Source: Cellulomonas composti
Lineage (GTDB): Bacteria > Actinomycetota > Actinomycetes > Actinomycetales > Cellulomonadaceae
Direction of reading: 5' to 3'
Length of the DNA: 64,000 nt
Assembly (NCBI RefSeq): GCF_007990245.1
Contig: NZ_BJWG01000005.1
Coordinates: 62,001-126,000 of the forward strand
Shown piece after piece: positions 40,735 through 50,082 of the stretch. Within the stretch, counting starts at the first letter, position 1; each line of letters starts with the position of its first letter. Under the pieces are notes generated by a model. The model saw only the letters and a list, made by a program, of their open reading frames with translations. It had not been told where the DNA came from and made no database searches. The position numbers and the translations under genes were made by a program.

Positions 40735-41520
40735 TCACAGCACGAACGTGGCCCCCGGGGTCGCGAGGTCGATCGGCCCGGCGTACGCACGCGCGGCGCA
40801 GGACACGACCTCGGCGGGGTCCTCCCACGCGGTCAGGTGCGTGAGCACGAGCCGTCCGGAGCCGGCCCGGCCCGCCGCGGCCCCGGCCCGCGCGCCCGTG
40901 AGGTGGATGCCGCGAAGCTCGTCGTCCAGCACGTCGCGGAAACCGGCCTCGCACAGCAGCAGGTCGCTCGCCGCGAGCTCGTCGAGGCCGGCGCACTCGT
41001 CGGTGTCGCCCGTGTAGCCCAGCGAGACGGTGCGTGCGGGCAGCTCGTCGGACGGTCCGGTCACGCGCACACCGAACGCGGGCACGGGGTGCTCGACCGG
41101 GACGGGCGTGAGCGTGAGCGGCCCGACGACGACGGGTGCGGCGGGGTCCCACGTGCGGAACCGGAACTGCCCGTCGAGGTCCGTCGCGGGGTCCTTGCCC
41201 GCCATCTGCGCGAGCCGCTCGGCGGTCCCCACGGGCCCCCACACGTCCACGGGTGGCAGCGGCCCGTCCGGCCGGTAGCGGCGCAGGACGTTGAGCACGA
41301 CGAGATCCGCGACGTGGTCGGAGTGCAGGTGCGAGAGCGCGATCGCGTCGAGCGCGGTCGGGTCGCCGAAGCGCTGGAGCGGGCTGAGCGCGCCGTTGCC
41401 CAGGTCGAGGAGCACGGACCAGGTGCGGCCGTCCTCGTCGTCGGCCTGCACGAGGTACGACGAGGCCGCGGCGTCGGGCGCCGGGTACGACCCGGCGCAC
41501 CCGAGCACGACGAGCCTCAT
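40735..41520 (-). CDS. Metallo-beta-lactamase fold hydrolase
   Basis: A 261-residue MBL-fold protein: [20 protein letters not shown] at the start, the zinc motif [11 protein letters not shown], a later His in [13 protein letters not shown], Asp in YTGDTDEC and His in [10 protein letters not shown]. The pattern fits RNase Z/phosphodiesterase-like members; the substrate may be a cyclic nucleotide or RNA. ATG 41520 overlaps the murI stop (ATGA). Confidence 0.9.
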   Translation of the reverse strand: MRLVVLGCAGSYPAPDAAASSYLVQADDEDGRTWSVLLDLGNGALSPLQRFGDPTALDAIALSHLHSDHVADLVVLNVLRRYRPDGPLPPVDVWGPVGTAERLAQMAGKDPATDLDGQFRFRTWDPAAPVVVGPLTLTPVPVEHPVPAFGVRVTGPSDELPARTVSLGYTGDTDECAGLDELAASDLLLCEAGFRDVLDDELRGIHLTGARAGAAAGRAGSGRLVLTHLTAWEDPAEVVSCAARAYAGPIDLATPGATFVL

Positions 41521-42332
41521 CGCAGCGCTCCCGCGGGCTCGACGGCGTCGACCTCCGGGCCCAGGAACCGACGCGCGAGCGTGCGGAAACCCTCGGGGTC
41601 GCCCGTGGCGAGGAAGCGGTGCGTCGGCGCGCCGGCCTCGGGTGCGCGCTCGAGCCCGTGCGCGACGAGCGTGCGGTACACGTCCTTGGCGGTCTCCTCC
41701 GCGCTCGAGACGAGCGTGACCTCCTCGCCCATGACGTAGGAGATCGCGCCCGTGAGCAGCGGGTAGTGCGTGCAACCGAGGACGAGCGTGTCGACCTGCG
41801 ACTCGCGCACCGGGTCCAGGTACTCGTGCGCGACCGCGAGCACCTCCGGTCCCGACGTCACACCCGCCTCGACCAGCTCGACGAAACGCGGGCACGCCTG
41901 CGTCGTGAGCGAGACGCCGGGGGCCACCGCGAACGCGTCGTCGTACGCGAGCGACTCGACCGTCGCGCGCGTGCCGATCACGCCGATGCGCCCGGTCCGC
42001 GTCGCGGCCACCGCGCGCCGCGCGGCGGGCAGGATCACCTCGACGACGGGGATGCCACGGCGCAGCGTGTACCGCTCGCGCGCGTCACGCAGCATGGCCG
42101 CCGAGGCGGTGTTGCACGCGATGACCAGCACCTTCACGCCCGCGTCGACGAGGTCGTCCATGACCTCGAGCGCGAACGCACGCACGGCCGCGAGGGGCTT
42201 GGGGCCGTACGGCGTGTTGAGCGTGTCACCGATGTAGAGGGTCGACTCCTGCGGCAGCTGGTCGAGGATGGAGCGTGCCACCGTCAGCCCCCCGACGCCG
42301 GAGTCGAAGATCCCGATGGGGGCGTCGTTCAC
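41517..42332 (-). CDS. murI: Glutamate racemase
   Basis: Makes D-glutamate for peptidoglycan. The 271-residue protein has [12 protein letters not shown] with the catalytic Asp/Ser, VIACNTASA with the first Cys, and [10 protein letters not shown] with the second Cys. GTG 42332 is preceded by TAGGCT seven bases upstream; the TAG of that box is also the stop codon of the DUF2017 gene. Confidence 0.96.
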   Translation of the reverse strand: MNDAPIGIFDSGVGGLTVARSILDQLPQESTLYIGDTLNTPYGPKPLAAVRAFALEVMDDLVDAGVKVLVIACNTASAAMLRDARERYTLRRGIPVVEVILPAARRAVAATRTGRIGVIGTRATVESLAYDDAFAVAPGVSLTTQACPRFVELVEAGVTSGPEVLAVAHEYLDPVRESQVDTLVLGCTHYPLLTGAISYVMGEEVTLVSSAEETAKDVYRTLVAHGLERAPEAGAPTHRFLATGDPEGFRTLARRFLGPEVDAVEPAGALR

Positions 42333-42339
42333 GCCGTCG

Positions 42340-42345
42340 AGCCTA
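42340..42345 (-). promoter_or_regulatory. -10 box of murI overlapping the DUF2017 stop codon
   Basis: TAGGCT on the minus strand, seven bases before GTG 42332. Its first three bases are the TAG stop (42343-42345) of the upstream gene. Confidence 0.5.
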
Positions 42346-43011
42346 ACCGGCGCCGGCCCGGCCCCGTGACGTGCGTCGCCTCGCGTCGGCGAGCATCGCC
42401 GTGACGAGCGTCTCCTGCAGGACCGAGAGCACGTCGTACATCGCGACGAACGCGCGGCGCACGGCCCGTCGCGCGATCTCGGCCTCGTCGAGCCCGGGCG
42501 GGTCGGGGGCCGCGGCCTCGGCGTAGCGGCGGTCGGTGTCCTGCTCGGTGCGGATCTCGAGGCGCTCCGCGAGCACCAGGCGCAGGTCGGTCAGCGCGGC
42601 CGCGACCGCGTCCGCCTGCGCGGGCGTGACGACGACCTCGTTGCCGCGCCGGCCCTGGGGCGAGTGCAGCGCGCGCCGCCAGGTCCGCAGGCCGTCGACC
42701 TTGCGCAGGCGCACGTCCTCGCCCGCGAGCCGGCGGAACTCGGCCGCCTCCGCGGGGTCGCGCGAACCGTCCGGCAGCAGCCGGCGCACGGCGGGGTCCG
42801 AGTGGTCGGCGGCGTCGGGCGAGCGCCCGGCGTCCTCGTCGGAACCCTCCGCCGCCCACGCGGGCGGCCAGTCCCGCGCGGCCGGTTCGTCGTCGAGGTC
42901 CGGGGCGCCGAGCAGCGTCGCGACGCCCTCGGTCAGGTCCGCGAGGACCGCGCGCTCGGTCTCGTCGAGACGCGCGACGTAGTGCCCGTCCCGGGCGACG
43001 AACGGCCGCAC
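42343..43011 (-). CDS. DUF2017 family protein
   Basis: A 222-residue soluble protein opening [20 protein letters not shown], the DUF2017 signature, with a helical C-terminal part ([18 protein letters not shown]). This family is found beside clpS in Actinobacteria; its function is unknown, but the fixed position suggests a role with ClpS-mediated protein turnover. GTG 43011 starts one base after the clpS stop. Confidence 0.88.
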   Translation of the reverse strand: MRPFVARDGHYVARLDETERAVLADLTEGVATLLGAPDLDDEPAARDWPPAWAAEGSDEDAGRSPDAADHSDPAVRRLLPDGSRDPAEAAEFRRLAGEDVRLRKVDGLRTWRRALHSPQGRRGNEVVVTPAQADAVAAALTDLRLVLAERLEIRTEQDTDRRYAEAAAPDPPGLDEAEIARRAVRRAFVAMYDVLSVLQETLVTAMLADARRRTSRGRAGAG

Positions 43012-43012
43012 G

Positions 43013-43309
43013 TCACTGCCCCGAACGCTGGAAGGTGGCCCACAGGCCGAACCCGTGCATCGCCTGCACGTCGACCTCCATCGCCTCGAGCGTCCCGCGC
43101 GAGACGACCGCCCTGCCCTGCGTGTGCACCTGCTGCATGAGCCGTTCCGCCTCCTGCCGCGGGTGCCCGAAGTAGGTCTCGAACACGTAGGAGACGTAGC
43201 TCATGAGGTTGACCGGGTCGTTCCAGACGATCGTCACCCACGGGTCGTCGGTGCGCGTGTCCGCCGAGGTCTCGACGACCTCGTCGACGTCAGGCGAAGC
43301 GGCGGTCAC
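43013..43309 (-). CDS. clpS: ATP-dependent Clp protease adaptor ClpS
   Basis: A 98-residue adaptor that delivers N-degron substrates to ClpCP. The N-degron pocket motif is [15 protein letters not shown], followed by [21 protein letters not shown] and a C-terminal [10 protein letters not shown]. It has an unstructured N-terminal tail of about 20 residues. GTG 43309 follows TAGAGT by six bases. Divergent from pncB across 59 bases, each gene with its own leaderless promoter. Confidence 0.94.
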   Translation of the reverse strand: MTAASPDVDEVVETSADTRTDDPWVTIVWNDPVNLMSYVSYVFETYFGHPRQEAERLMQQVHTQGRAVVSRGTLEAMEVDVQAMHGFGLWATFQRSGQ

Positions 43310-43315
43310 GCGCCC

Positions 43316-43321
43316 ACTCTA
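43316..43321 (-). promoter_or_regulatory. -10 box of clpS (leaderless)
   Basis: TAGAGT on the minus strand followed by six bases and GTG 43309. Confidence 0.55.
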
Positions 43322-43356
43322 GGCACGCCGACGGGCGGTCGGCACCGCCCCGGTCC

Positions 43357-43362
43357 TAGCGT
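43357..43362 (+). promoter_or_regulatory. -10 box of pncB (leaderless)
   Basis: TAGCGT followed by six bases and ATG 43369, facing the clpS promoter in the same short intergenic region. Confidence 0.55.
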
Positions 43363-43368
43363 GGGGTC

Positions 43369-44724
43369 ATGTCGCCGACCTCGCTGCTCACCGACCGCTA
43401 CGAGCTCACGATGCTGCAGGCGGCGTTGCGCGACGGCACCGCGAGCCGCCGCTGCGTCTTCGAGGTGTTCACGCGCCGTCTCCCGCCCGGCCGCCGCTAC
43501 GGCGTGGTCGCGGGGACGGGCCGGTTCCTCGAGTCGCTCGCGGACTTCAGGTTCGGGACCGCCGAGCTGGACTGGCTGGCCGACGAGCGCATCGTCGACG
43601 ACCCGACGCTCGCCTACCTCGCCGACTACCGGTTCACGGGCGACGTCGTCGGGTACGCGGAGGGCGAGGTGTTCTTCCCGTCGTCGCCCGTGCTGGTGGT
43701 GTCCGGGACGTTCGCCGAGGCCGTCCTCCTCGAGACCCTCGCGCTCTCGGTGCTCAACCACGACTCAGCGGTCGCGTCCGCGGCCTCGCGCATGACGAGC
43801 GCCGCCGTCGACCGGCCGTGCCTGGAGATGGGCTCGCGACGCGCGCACGAGGAGGCGGCGGTGGCTGCCGCACGTGCGGCAGTGGTCGCGGGGTTCGCGG
43901 GGACCTCGAACCTCGAGGCCGGGCGGCGCTACGGGCTCGCGACGATCGGGACGGCCGCGCACGCGTTCACGCTCCTGCACGACGACGAGGCGGCCGCGTT
44001 CGCCTCCCAGGTCGCCTCGCTCGGCGCCGCGACGACGCTGCTCGTCGACACGTACGACGTGCGGGCCGGCGTCGAGCGCGCGCTCGCGGCGGCCGGGACC
44101 TCGCTCGGAGCGGTGCGGCTCGACTCGGGCGACCTCGCCGGGCTGGCGGGCGAGGTGCGCCACCAGCTCGACGCCGCGGGTGCGCACGACACGAAGATCG
44201 TCGTGACCTCCGACCTCGACGAGCACGCGATCGCCGCCCTCGCGGTCGCGCCGGTCGACGTCTACGGGGTCGGGACCTCCGTCGTCACGGGTTCGGGCGC
44301 GCCCACGTGCGGGATGGTCTACAAGCTCGTCGCACGCGAGGAGGTCGACGGCCGGATGCGGCCCGTCGCGAAGGCGTCGACCGCGAAGACGTCGGTCGGT
44401 GGTCGCAAGGCCGCGGCACGCCGGCTCGGCGCGGACGGTCGCGCGGTGGCCGAGGTGCTGGTCCAGGGGCCCGACGAGCTCGTGCGGGCGTGGACCGCCC
44501 CTGCCGGCGGGGACGAGGGCGTCGAGGGAGCCGACCGTCTGCGTGCGCTGCATGTGCCGCTGATCTCGGCCGGCGTGGTGGACCCGAGCCGGATCGGTCC
44601 CGACGCCGTGGTGGCCGCAGCACGTCGGCACCGCGCCTCGCGGGACGAGCTGCCGCGCGGGGCGCGGCGGCTGTCGGCCGACGAGGCCGCGGTGCCGACG
44701 GTGGAGCTGAGGCTGCAGGGCTGA
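43369..44724 (+). CDS. pncB: Nicotinate phosphoribosyltransferase
   Basis: Salvages nicotinate to nicotinate mononucleotide for NAD. The 451-residue protein begins SLLTDRYELTMLQAAL, then has FEVFTRRLPPGRRYGVVAG, GTSNLEAGRRYGL with GTAAHAF (the region of the phosphorylated His), VRLDSGDLAGLA and DVYGVGTSVVTG, all family hallmarks. ATG 43369 has TAGCGT six bases upstream. Confidence 0.95.
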   Translation: MSPTSLLTDRYELTMLQAALRDGTASRRCVFEVFTRRLPPGRRYGVVAGTGRFLESLADFRFGTAELDWLADERIVDDPTLAYLADYRFTGDVVGYAEGEVFFPSSPVLVVSGTFAEAVLLETLALSVLNHDSAVASAASRMTSAAVDRPCLEMGSRRAHEEAAVAAARAAVVAGFAGTSNLEAGRRYGLATIGTAAHAFTLLHDDEAAAFASQVASLGAATTLLVDTYDVRAGVERALAAAGTSLGAVRLDSGDLAGLAGEVRHQLDAAGAHDTKIVVTSDLDEHAIAALAVAPVDVYGVGTSVVTGSGAPTCGMVYKLVAREEVDGRMRPVAKASTAKTSVGGRKAAARRLGADGRAVAEVLVQGPDELVRAWTAPAGGDEGVEGADRLRALHVPLISAGVVDPSRIGPDAVVAAARRHRASRDELPRGARRLSADEAAVPTVELRLQG

Positions 44725-44736
44725 ACCCCGCGCGTG

Positions 44737-44756
44737 CGACCGGCCGCAGCCGGTCG
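44737..44756. terminator. Hairpin between convergent pncB and small hydrophobic gene
   Basis: CGACCGGC-cgca-GCCGGTCG, an eight-bp stem placed between two gene ends that face each other; it could act in both directions. No T tract. Confidence 0.5.
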
Positions 44757-44758
44757 GG

Positions 44759-44911
44759 TCAGGCTCTGCGTCCTCGGCCCACCAGGCCGAGGACGAGGCT
44801 GACGACGAGCACGATCACGCCGATCCAGATCAGGAACGAGCCGATGTTGGTCGCGACGCCCAGGACGAGCAGCACGACGCCGACCAGGATGAGGATGAGC
44901 CAGGCGGGCAT
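44759..44911 (-). CDS. Tiny two-helix hydrophobic protein (DUF6131-like)
   Basis: A 50-residue protein, almost all of it two membrane helices (about residues 3-21 and 25-44) separated by an Asn-Ile-Gly turn, ending in GRGRRA. Similar small hydrophobic proteins are widespread in Actinobacteria without a known role. ATG 44911 has an AAAGGG site upstream. The long upstream region suggests its own regulated promoter. Confidence 0.75.
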   Translation of the reverse strand: MPAWLILILVGVVLLVLGVATNIGSFLIWIGVIVLVVSLVLGLVGRGRRA

Positions 44912-45150
44912 GGGTTGACCCTTTCGTACGGTCACCAGAAGGGCGTTCCCCGGGGGTACCCGGCACCCTTGACATACGACGAGCCTCGCAGCGGAGCGCG
45001 CCCCCCGCACGCGGGGTGCAGAACTTGCGCGTTCGCCCGTCGCTGCTACGTGGGCATTTGTCCAGCGCGCTGACCTGCGACGACGCCAGACGTGCTCGTG
45101 TCCGCGTTCTGAGACAACCCTTGCCGTCCCTTCGACGGCAGGAGTATGAA
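44912..45150. other. Intergenic region upstream of the tiny hydrophobic gene
   Basis: 239 bases between the helicase end and the small gene. On the minus strand a TATGTC near 44972-44977 could be a -10 box with a 5' leader of about 60 bases. A plus-strand TTGACA (44969-44974) has no matching -10. I see no further gene. Confidence 0.4.
45120..45142. terminator. Hairpin downstream of the helicase gene
   Basis: TGCCGTC-ccttc-GACGGCA with two further weak pairs; located nine bases after the helicase stop on the minus strand. A short T-containing run (GGGTTGT) follows. Confidence 0.5.
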
Positions 45151-46965
45151 TCAGCGCTTGCCGACGAACCACCCGCGGACCATCGCGACCCGCGCGGTGA
45201 GCTGGTCCGGGTCGGCCAGCGCGACCTCCGGACCGCCGCACCGGCGCCGGAGCTCGGAGTGCACCGAACCGTGCGGCTGTCCGCTGCGTCGCGCCCAGGC
45301 GCTGACGAGCTGGGCGAGCTCCTTGCGCAGCTCGGCCTGCTTGCGGTGGTCCATCTCCTCGACGGGCACGGCCGCCGCGGCGCTCCTGCGCCGGCCGCTG
45401 ACCTGGTCCGCCTGGCGCTGGCGCAGCAACGCGGAGACCTGGTCCGGCTCGAGCAGTCCAGGTAGCCCGAGGAAGTCGAGCTCCTCGTCCGACCCGACGT
45501 CCGCGCCGGTGCCGAACTCGCCCCCGTCGAACAGCACCCGGTCGAACGAGGCCTGCGCCTCGAGCGCCTCGAACGTGCCCTGCAGACCGTCCGGGCCTAC
45601 GGCGTCGGGCCCGTTGCGCTCCGCGTTCGCCGCGGCGAGCAGGCCGGCCTCGGGGTCGTACCCCTCGCCGTCCTCCTCCGCCGTCCTGGGGCGGTCGAGT
45701 GCGTGGTCGCGTTCGAGCTCGAGCGTGCCCGCCAGTGCCAGCAGCTGCGGCACCGACGGCAGGAACACCGACGCCGTCTCACCGCGCCGCCGCGCGCGCA
45801 CGAACCGCCCGACCGCCTGCGCGAAGAACAGCGGCGTCGCGGTGCTCGTCGCGTACACGCCCACCGCGAGCCGCGGGACGTCGACCCCCTCCGAGACCAT
45901 CCGCACCGCGACGAGCCAGCGCGAGTCGCCCGCGGCGAACTCGTCGATCCGGTCGCTCGCCCCGTCGTCGTCGGACAGCACGACCGTGGGCGAGGCGCCC
46001 GTGAGGCGCGCGAGGTGCCCGGCGTACGCGCGCGCGTCCGTCTGGTCGGTCGCGATGATCATCGCGCCGGCGTCCGGCACCGTCCGGCGTACCTCGGTGA
46101 GCCTGCGGTCCGCGGCGGCCAGCACGCTCGGGATCCACTCGCCGCCCGGGTCGAGCGCGGTGCGCCAGGCCTGCGCGGTCAGGTCCTTGGTGAGCGGCTC
46201 GCCGAGCCGCGCGCTCACCTCGTCGCCCGCACGCGTGCGCCAGCGCATGCTGCCGCTGTAGGACAGGAAGAGCACCGGGCGCACGACGTGGTCGCGCAGC
46301 GCGTCGCCGTAGCCGTACGTGAAGTCGGCGACCGACCGGCGGATGCCCTCGCCGTCCGGCGCGTACGTGACGAACGGGATCGAGGCCGTGTCCGAGCGGA
46401 ACGGCGTTCCCGTGAGCGAGAGCCGTCGCGTCGCACCCTCGAACGCCTCGCGCACCGCATCGCCCCAGGACAGCGCGTCGCCGCCGTGGTGCACCTCGTC
46501 GAGGATGACGAGCGTCGGCGCGGCGGACGTGCGCGCGGCGTGCAGCGCGGGCTTGCTCGCGACCTGCGCATACGTCACCGCGACGCCGTCGAAGCCGTGG
46601 CCGTGCCGGCCCTGCGCGTTGGTGAACGCCGGGTCGAGCCGGATGCCGACACGTGCCGCCGCATCCGCCCACTGGCGCTTGAGGTGCTCGGTGGGTGCGA
46701 CGACCGTCACGCGACGCACGATGCGCGCCTCGAGCAGCTCGGTCGCGATACGCAGCGCGAACGTCGTCTTGCCGGCCCCGGGCGTCGCGACCGCGAGGAA
46801 GTCCCGCGGCGCGGCCGCGCGGTACTGCACGAGCGCGTCGGCCTGCCAGGCACGCAGCTTGTCGGCCGTTCCCCACGGCGCACGCGACGGGAACGCCGGC
46901 GGCAGGTGCGATGCCGCCGACGACGACGCGTGGCTGGTGGGGAGCGGCTGCGGGTCCGCGCTCAA
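45151..46965 (-). CDS. DEAD/DEAH-type superfamily 2 helicase
   Basis: A 604-residue SF2 helicase of the ResIII/DEAD-like type. Motif I is ATPGAGKTTFALRIA, motif II DEVHHGGDAL, motif III SLTGTPFRSD, and motif VI QAVGRFVRARRRGE. The C-terminal 170 residues are hydrophilic and unassigned. The best start I can see is TTG 46965, which overlaps the DUF3039 stop (TTGA) and excludes upstream frames running through DUF3039. The substrate (RNA or DNA) is not clear. Confidence 0.85.
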   Translation of the reverse strand: MSADPQPLPTSHASSSAASHLPPAFPSRAPWGTADKLRAWQADALVQYRAAAPRDFLAVATPGAGKTTFALRIATELLEARIVRRVTVVAPTEHLKRQWADAAARVGIRLDPAFTNAQGRHGHGFDGVAVTYAQVASKPALHAARTSAAPTLVILDEVHHGGDALSWGDAVREAFEGATRRLSLTGTPFRSDTASIPFVTYAPDGEGIRRSVADFTYGYGDALRDHVVRPVLFLSYSGSMRWRTRAGDEVSARLGEPLTKDLTAQAWRTALDPGGEWIPSVLAAADRRLTEVRRTVPDAGAMIIATDQTDARAYAGHLARLTGASPTVVLSDDDGASDRIDEFAAGDSRWLVAVRMVSEGVDVPRLAVGVYATSTATPLFFAQAVGRFVRARRRGETASVFLPSVPQLLALAGTLELERDHALDRPRTAEEDGEGYDPEAGLLAAANAERNGPDAVGPDGLQGTFEALEAQASFDRVLFDGGEFGTGADVGSDEELDFLGLPGLLEPDQVSALLRQRQADQVSGRRRSAAAAVPVEEMDHRKQAELRKELAQLVSAWARRSGQPHGSVHSELRRRCGGPEVALADPDQLTARVAMVRGWFVGKR

Positions 46966-47348
46966 CGGGCGGACGAGCCGCGACCGAAGCCCCAGCGCCG
47001 GCCTGAGCCGCCGCCCCCGCCTGCTCCCCCGGAGCCCTCGTCGCCGTCCTGCGGCGGGCGCAGGCCCTCGTAGATCTGCTTGCACGCGGGGCACACCGGG
47101 AACTTGTTCGGGTCACGGCCCGGCACCCAGACCTTGCCGCACAACGCGATGACGGGCTTGCCGGTCACGGCAGACTCGGTGATCTTCTCCTTGCGCACGT
47201 AGTGCGCGAAGCGCTCGTGGTCCCCGGGCTCGGTCTGTTCGGTGGTCTCGATGCGCTCGAGGACGCTCGTGCCCGTGCCGGCCCCGCTCCCCTGGTCCGG
47301 ACCGAACGGGTCGTCGGGTCCGGACGGCTGGGACAGGGGCTCACTCAT
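46962..47348 (-). CDS. DUF3039 family protein
   Basis: A 128-residue protein with the DUF3039 core: HERFAHYVRKEKITESAVTG, then ALCGKVWVPGRDPNKFPVC and CPACKQIYEGL, whose Cys residues suggest one zinc site. The C-terminus is a Gly-rich tail ending GRGSSAR. It is always found beside this helicase type in my recollection. ATG 47348 is preceded by TAGACT seven bases upstream. Confidence 0.88.
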   Translation of the reverse strand: MSEPLSQPSGPDDPFGPDQGSGAGTGTSVLERIETTEQTEPGDHERFAHYVRKEKITESAVTGKPVIALCGKVWVPGRDPNKFPVCPACKQIYEGLRPPQDGDEGSGGAGGGGGSGRRWGFGRGSSAR

Positions 47349-47355
47349 GGCCGCG

Positions 47356-47361
47356 AGTCTA
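47356..47361 (-). promoter_or_regulatory. -10 box of the DUF3039-helicase unit (leaderless)
   Basis: TAGACT on the minus strand followed by seven bases and ATG 47348. Confidence 0.5.
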
Positions 47362-47394
47362 CGTCGGGGCTCCGACACGACGACGAGCCGTCCG

Positions 47395-48177
47395 CTACAG
47401 GCCCTGCCACGCGGGCTTGGCCGCGTACGTCTCGCGGAAGTAGTCCGCGAGCTGCAGACGGGAGGCCGCGGCGTCGTCGACGAGCACCGTGACGTGCGGG
47501 TGGTGCTGCAGCACCGTGCCCGGCCACATGGCCGAGACGGGCCCCTCGACGAGCTGGTGGACGGCCTCCGCCTTGCCCCGGCCCTGCGCCAGCAGCACGA
47601 GGTGGCGCGCCGACATGATCGTCGCGAGGCCCTGCGTGAGGCAGTGCGTGGGCACCTGGTCGACATCGCCGCCGAAGAAGCGCGCGTTGTCCTCGCGGGT
47701 CTGGCGCGTCAGCGTCTTGATGCGCGTGCGCGACGCGAGCGACGAGCCCGGCTCGTTGAACGCGACGTGCCCGTCCGTGCCGATGCCGAGCAGCTGCAGG
47801 TCGACACCGCCCGCGTCCGCGATCGCCCGCTCGTAGGCGGCGCAGGCCGCGACGAGGTCGTCGGCCAGGCCGTCCGGGCCGTGCACCGCACCGGGCGCGA
47901 AGTCCACGCGTGACGCGATCTCGGTCTCGATGACGTTGCGGTAGCGCTCGGGGTGCTGGGCCGGCAGCCCGACGTACTCGTCGAGCATGAACGCGCTGGC
48001 CTGCGCGAACGAGAGGCCGTCGCTCTCGTGGCGGCGGGCGAGCTCGTCGTAGACCGCGAGCGGGCTCGACCCGGTCGCGAGGCCGAGGACCGCCTGCGGA
48101 CGGACCCGCAGCAGCTTCTCGATCGCGTCGGCGGCGATGCGCGCGAGCTCGGGGCCCGGCGCGATGACGACCTCCAT
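47395..48177 (-). CDS. nagB: Glucosamine-6-phosphate deaminase
   Basis: Converts glucosamine 6-phosphate to fructose 6-phosphate and ammonia. The 260-residue product shows GLATGSSPLAVYDELA, FMLDEYVGLP with the catalytic Asp, the GIGTDGHVAFNEPGSS signature, and RHLVLLAQGRGKAEAV. It is the last gene of the amino-sugar operon; its ATG shares one base with the ROK kinase stop (TGATG). nagA, the deacetylase step, is not in the operon. Confidence 0.95.
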   Translation of the reverse strand: MEVVIAPGPELARIAADAIEKLLRVRPQAVLGLATGSSPLAVYDELARRHESDGLSFAQASAFMLDEYVGLPAQHPERYRNVIETEIASRVDFAPGAVHGPDGLADDLVAACAAYERAIADAGGVDLQLLGIGTDGHVAFNEPGSSLASRTRIKTLTRQTREDNARFFGGDVDQVPTHCLTQGLATIMSARHLVLLAQGRGKAEAVHQLVEGPVSAMWPGTVLQHHPHVTVLVDDAAASRLQLADYFRETYAAKPAWQGL

Positions 48178-49118
48178 CAGGAATCCTTCCGTCCTGCGAG
48201 GGCGGCGCCGACCGCACCGACCGGCACCCCCAGCGGTGCGAGCCGCACCCGGCTCGCGAGGTCTGCCGCCGCGAGGAACGGTGAGCTCGCCGCCTGCCGG
48301 TCGAGCTCACCGACGAGCGCGTCGAGCAGCGGCGCGCCCAGCGAGCTCACGCCCCCGCCGATGACGATACGGTCCACGTCGCACGTCAGCACCAGGATCC
48401 GCACGGCCGCGGCGACGGCCGCGACGAACTCGTCGCGGATCCGGATCGCGACCGCGTCGCCGCCGGCCGCGGCCTCGAACACCTCGGCGGGGGCGGGCCG
48501 GCCGGTGCGCGAGGGCCACTGGGCGTCGAGCGCCGAGCCGGACGCGTACCGCTCGAGGCAACCGACCTGACCGCACTTGCAGGGCAGCCCGTCGGGCAGG
48601 TAGCGCAGATGACCGATCTCGCCCGCCGCGAGGTGCGGACCGCGGCGCAGCCGCCCCTCGAGCAGCAGCCCGGCCGCGAGGCCCGTGCCGAGCGCGACGA
48701 ACGCGAGGTCGTCCGCGGGGCCCTCGCCGGCGGTCTCGATGAGGTGGGCGGCGCCGAGCACCGCGACGTTGAGGTCGTTCTCGACCCGCACACGCACGCC
48801 GCCGAGCTGCTCGCTGATCATCGCCGCCAGCGGCACGCTGACCTCGATCCCGAGGTTCACGGCGTTCTCCACCGTGCCGTGCTCGGGGTCGACGACCCCG
48901 GGCACGCCGACGCCGACACCCGCGAGGTCCTCGGGCCGCAGCCCGATCCGTGCCGCGAGCACGCGCACCGCCGCGACGACGCCGGCCGCGACCGCCGCGG
49001 CGCCGGGCTGGGTCGCCGTGCGGTGCTCCGCCACGACGCTCCCGGCCCCGTCCAGCAGGATCGCCAGCGACTTGGTGCCGCCGATGTCGACGCCCACCGA
49101 CCACTGGGTGCTGTTCAC
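48177..49118 (-). CDS. ROK family sugar kinase
   Basis: A 313-residue ROK kinase: GVDIGGTKSLAILLD binds phosphate, VENDLNVAVLGAAH has the catalytic Asp, and GHLRYLPDGLPCKCGQVGC carries the CxCGxxGC zinc motif, followed by LERYASG. In this setting, directly between the permease and nagB, N-acetylglucosamine or glucosamine is the likely substrate, although glucokinase activity is possible. GTG 49118 has a GAGAGGA ribosome binding site. Confidence 0.9.
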   Translation of the reverse strand: MNSTQWSVGVDIGGTKSLAILLDGAGSVVAEHRTATQPGAAAVAAGVVAAVRVLAARIGLRPEDLAGVGVGVPGVVDPEHGTVENAVNLGIEVSVPLAAMISEQLGGVRVRVENDLNVAVLGAAHLIETAGEGPADDLAFVALGTGLAAGLLLEGRLRRGPHLAAGEIGHLRYLPDGLPCKCGQVGCLERYASGSALDAQWPSRTGRPAPAEVFEAAAGGDAVAIRIRDEFVAAVAAAVRILVLTCDVDRIVIGGGVSSLGAPLLDALVGELDRQAASSPFLAAADLASRVRLAPLGVPVGAVGAALAGRKDS

Positions 49119-49170
49119 GTCCGTCCTCTCGTCCCGAATCTCGATGCCGGCCAGCTCGCGGTGCCGGGCG

Positions 49171-50082
49171 TCAGCCCTTGACGGCACCCGACACGAGGCC
49201 GGAGGTCATCCGGTTCTGGACGAAGAGGAAGAACACGATCACCGGGATCGCGATGAGCGTAGACGCGGCCATCACCTGACCCCAGTCGACACCGCGCTGC
49301 GCGGATGCGGACAGGAAGTTGCTCAGCCACAGGGGCAAGGTCGCCCGGTCACCGGACGGCAGGGCGATCAGCGCGACGGTGTACTCGTTCCAGGCCTGCA
49401 GGAACGCGTACACACCCGAGGCGACGAGACCCGGCGCGAGCAGCGGGAACGTGATCCGCAGGAAGGCCTGGAACCGGGACAGCCCGTCGACCATGGCGGC
49501 CTCCTCCAGGTCCGCCGGGACGCCGGCGACGAAGCCGCGCAGCATCCAGATGGTGAAGGGCACGATCGCCGCGGTGTACAGCACGGAGATGCCGATCACG
49601 GAGTTCAGCAGGTTGGCGTTCGACAGCATCTTGTACTGCGCGATGAACAGGCCCTCCGCGGGCAGCATCTGGACGAACAGCACGGCCAGGATGAACGTCG
49701 TGCGGCCCTTGAACCGCCAGCGGCTGATCGCGAGCGCCGCGAGGAACGCGAACGCCAGGACTGCGACGACCGTCGTGATCGTGATGACGACGCTCATCTT
49801 GAGCGAGTTCGAGAAGCCGTCACCCGACATCGCGGCGCGGAAGTTCGCGAGCGTCGCGTGGACGGGGAGGAACTCCGGGGTCGTCGTGCGCAGCCATGCG
49901 TTCGGCGTGAACGCGGACAGCACCATCCAGTAGACCGGGAAGATCCAGGCGAGCGAGATGCCGATCGCGAGGAGGCTCAGCAGGATCTTGCCGATCTTGC
50001 GGCGCCGGGCGCCGGGGGCGTGCTGAGTGCGGGCGACGTCGCTCGCGTGCAGGTGGATCGACGGGGCGGTCGCGGTGCTCAC
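49171..50082 (-). CDS. Carbohydrate ABC transporter permease (MalG type)
   Basis: A 303-residue inner-membrane permease with about six helices. The cytoplasmic EAA loop reads EEAAMVDGLSRFQAFLRITF, which docks to the ATPase. It pairs with the MalF-type permease whose stop it overlaps by four bases. No ATPase gene is present; such systems commonly share an MsiK-like ATPase encoded elsewhere, which I infer here. Confidence 0.93.
   Translation of the reverse strand: MSTATAPSIHLHASDVARTQHAPGARRRKIGKILLSLLAIGISLAWIFPVYWMVLSAFTPNAWLRTTTPEFLPVHATLANFRAAMSGDGFSNSLKMSVVITITTVVAVLAFAFLAALAISRWRFKGRTTFILAVLFVQMLPAEGLFIAQYKMLSNANLLNSVIGISVLYTAAIVPFTIWMLRGFVAGVPADLEEAAMVDGLSRFQAFLRITFPLLAPGLVASGVYAFLQAWNEYTVALIALPSGDRATLPLWLSNFLSASAQRGVDWGQVMAASTLIAIPVIVFFLFVQNRMTSGLVSGAVKG

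Noticed and set aside
44969..44974. Perfect -35 consensus TTGACA on the plus strand
   Set aside because: No -10-like sequence follows at 16-19 bases, and there is no plus-strand gene downstream.
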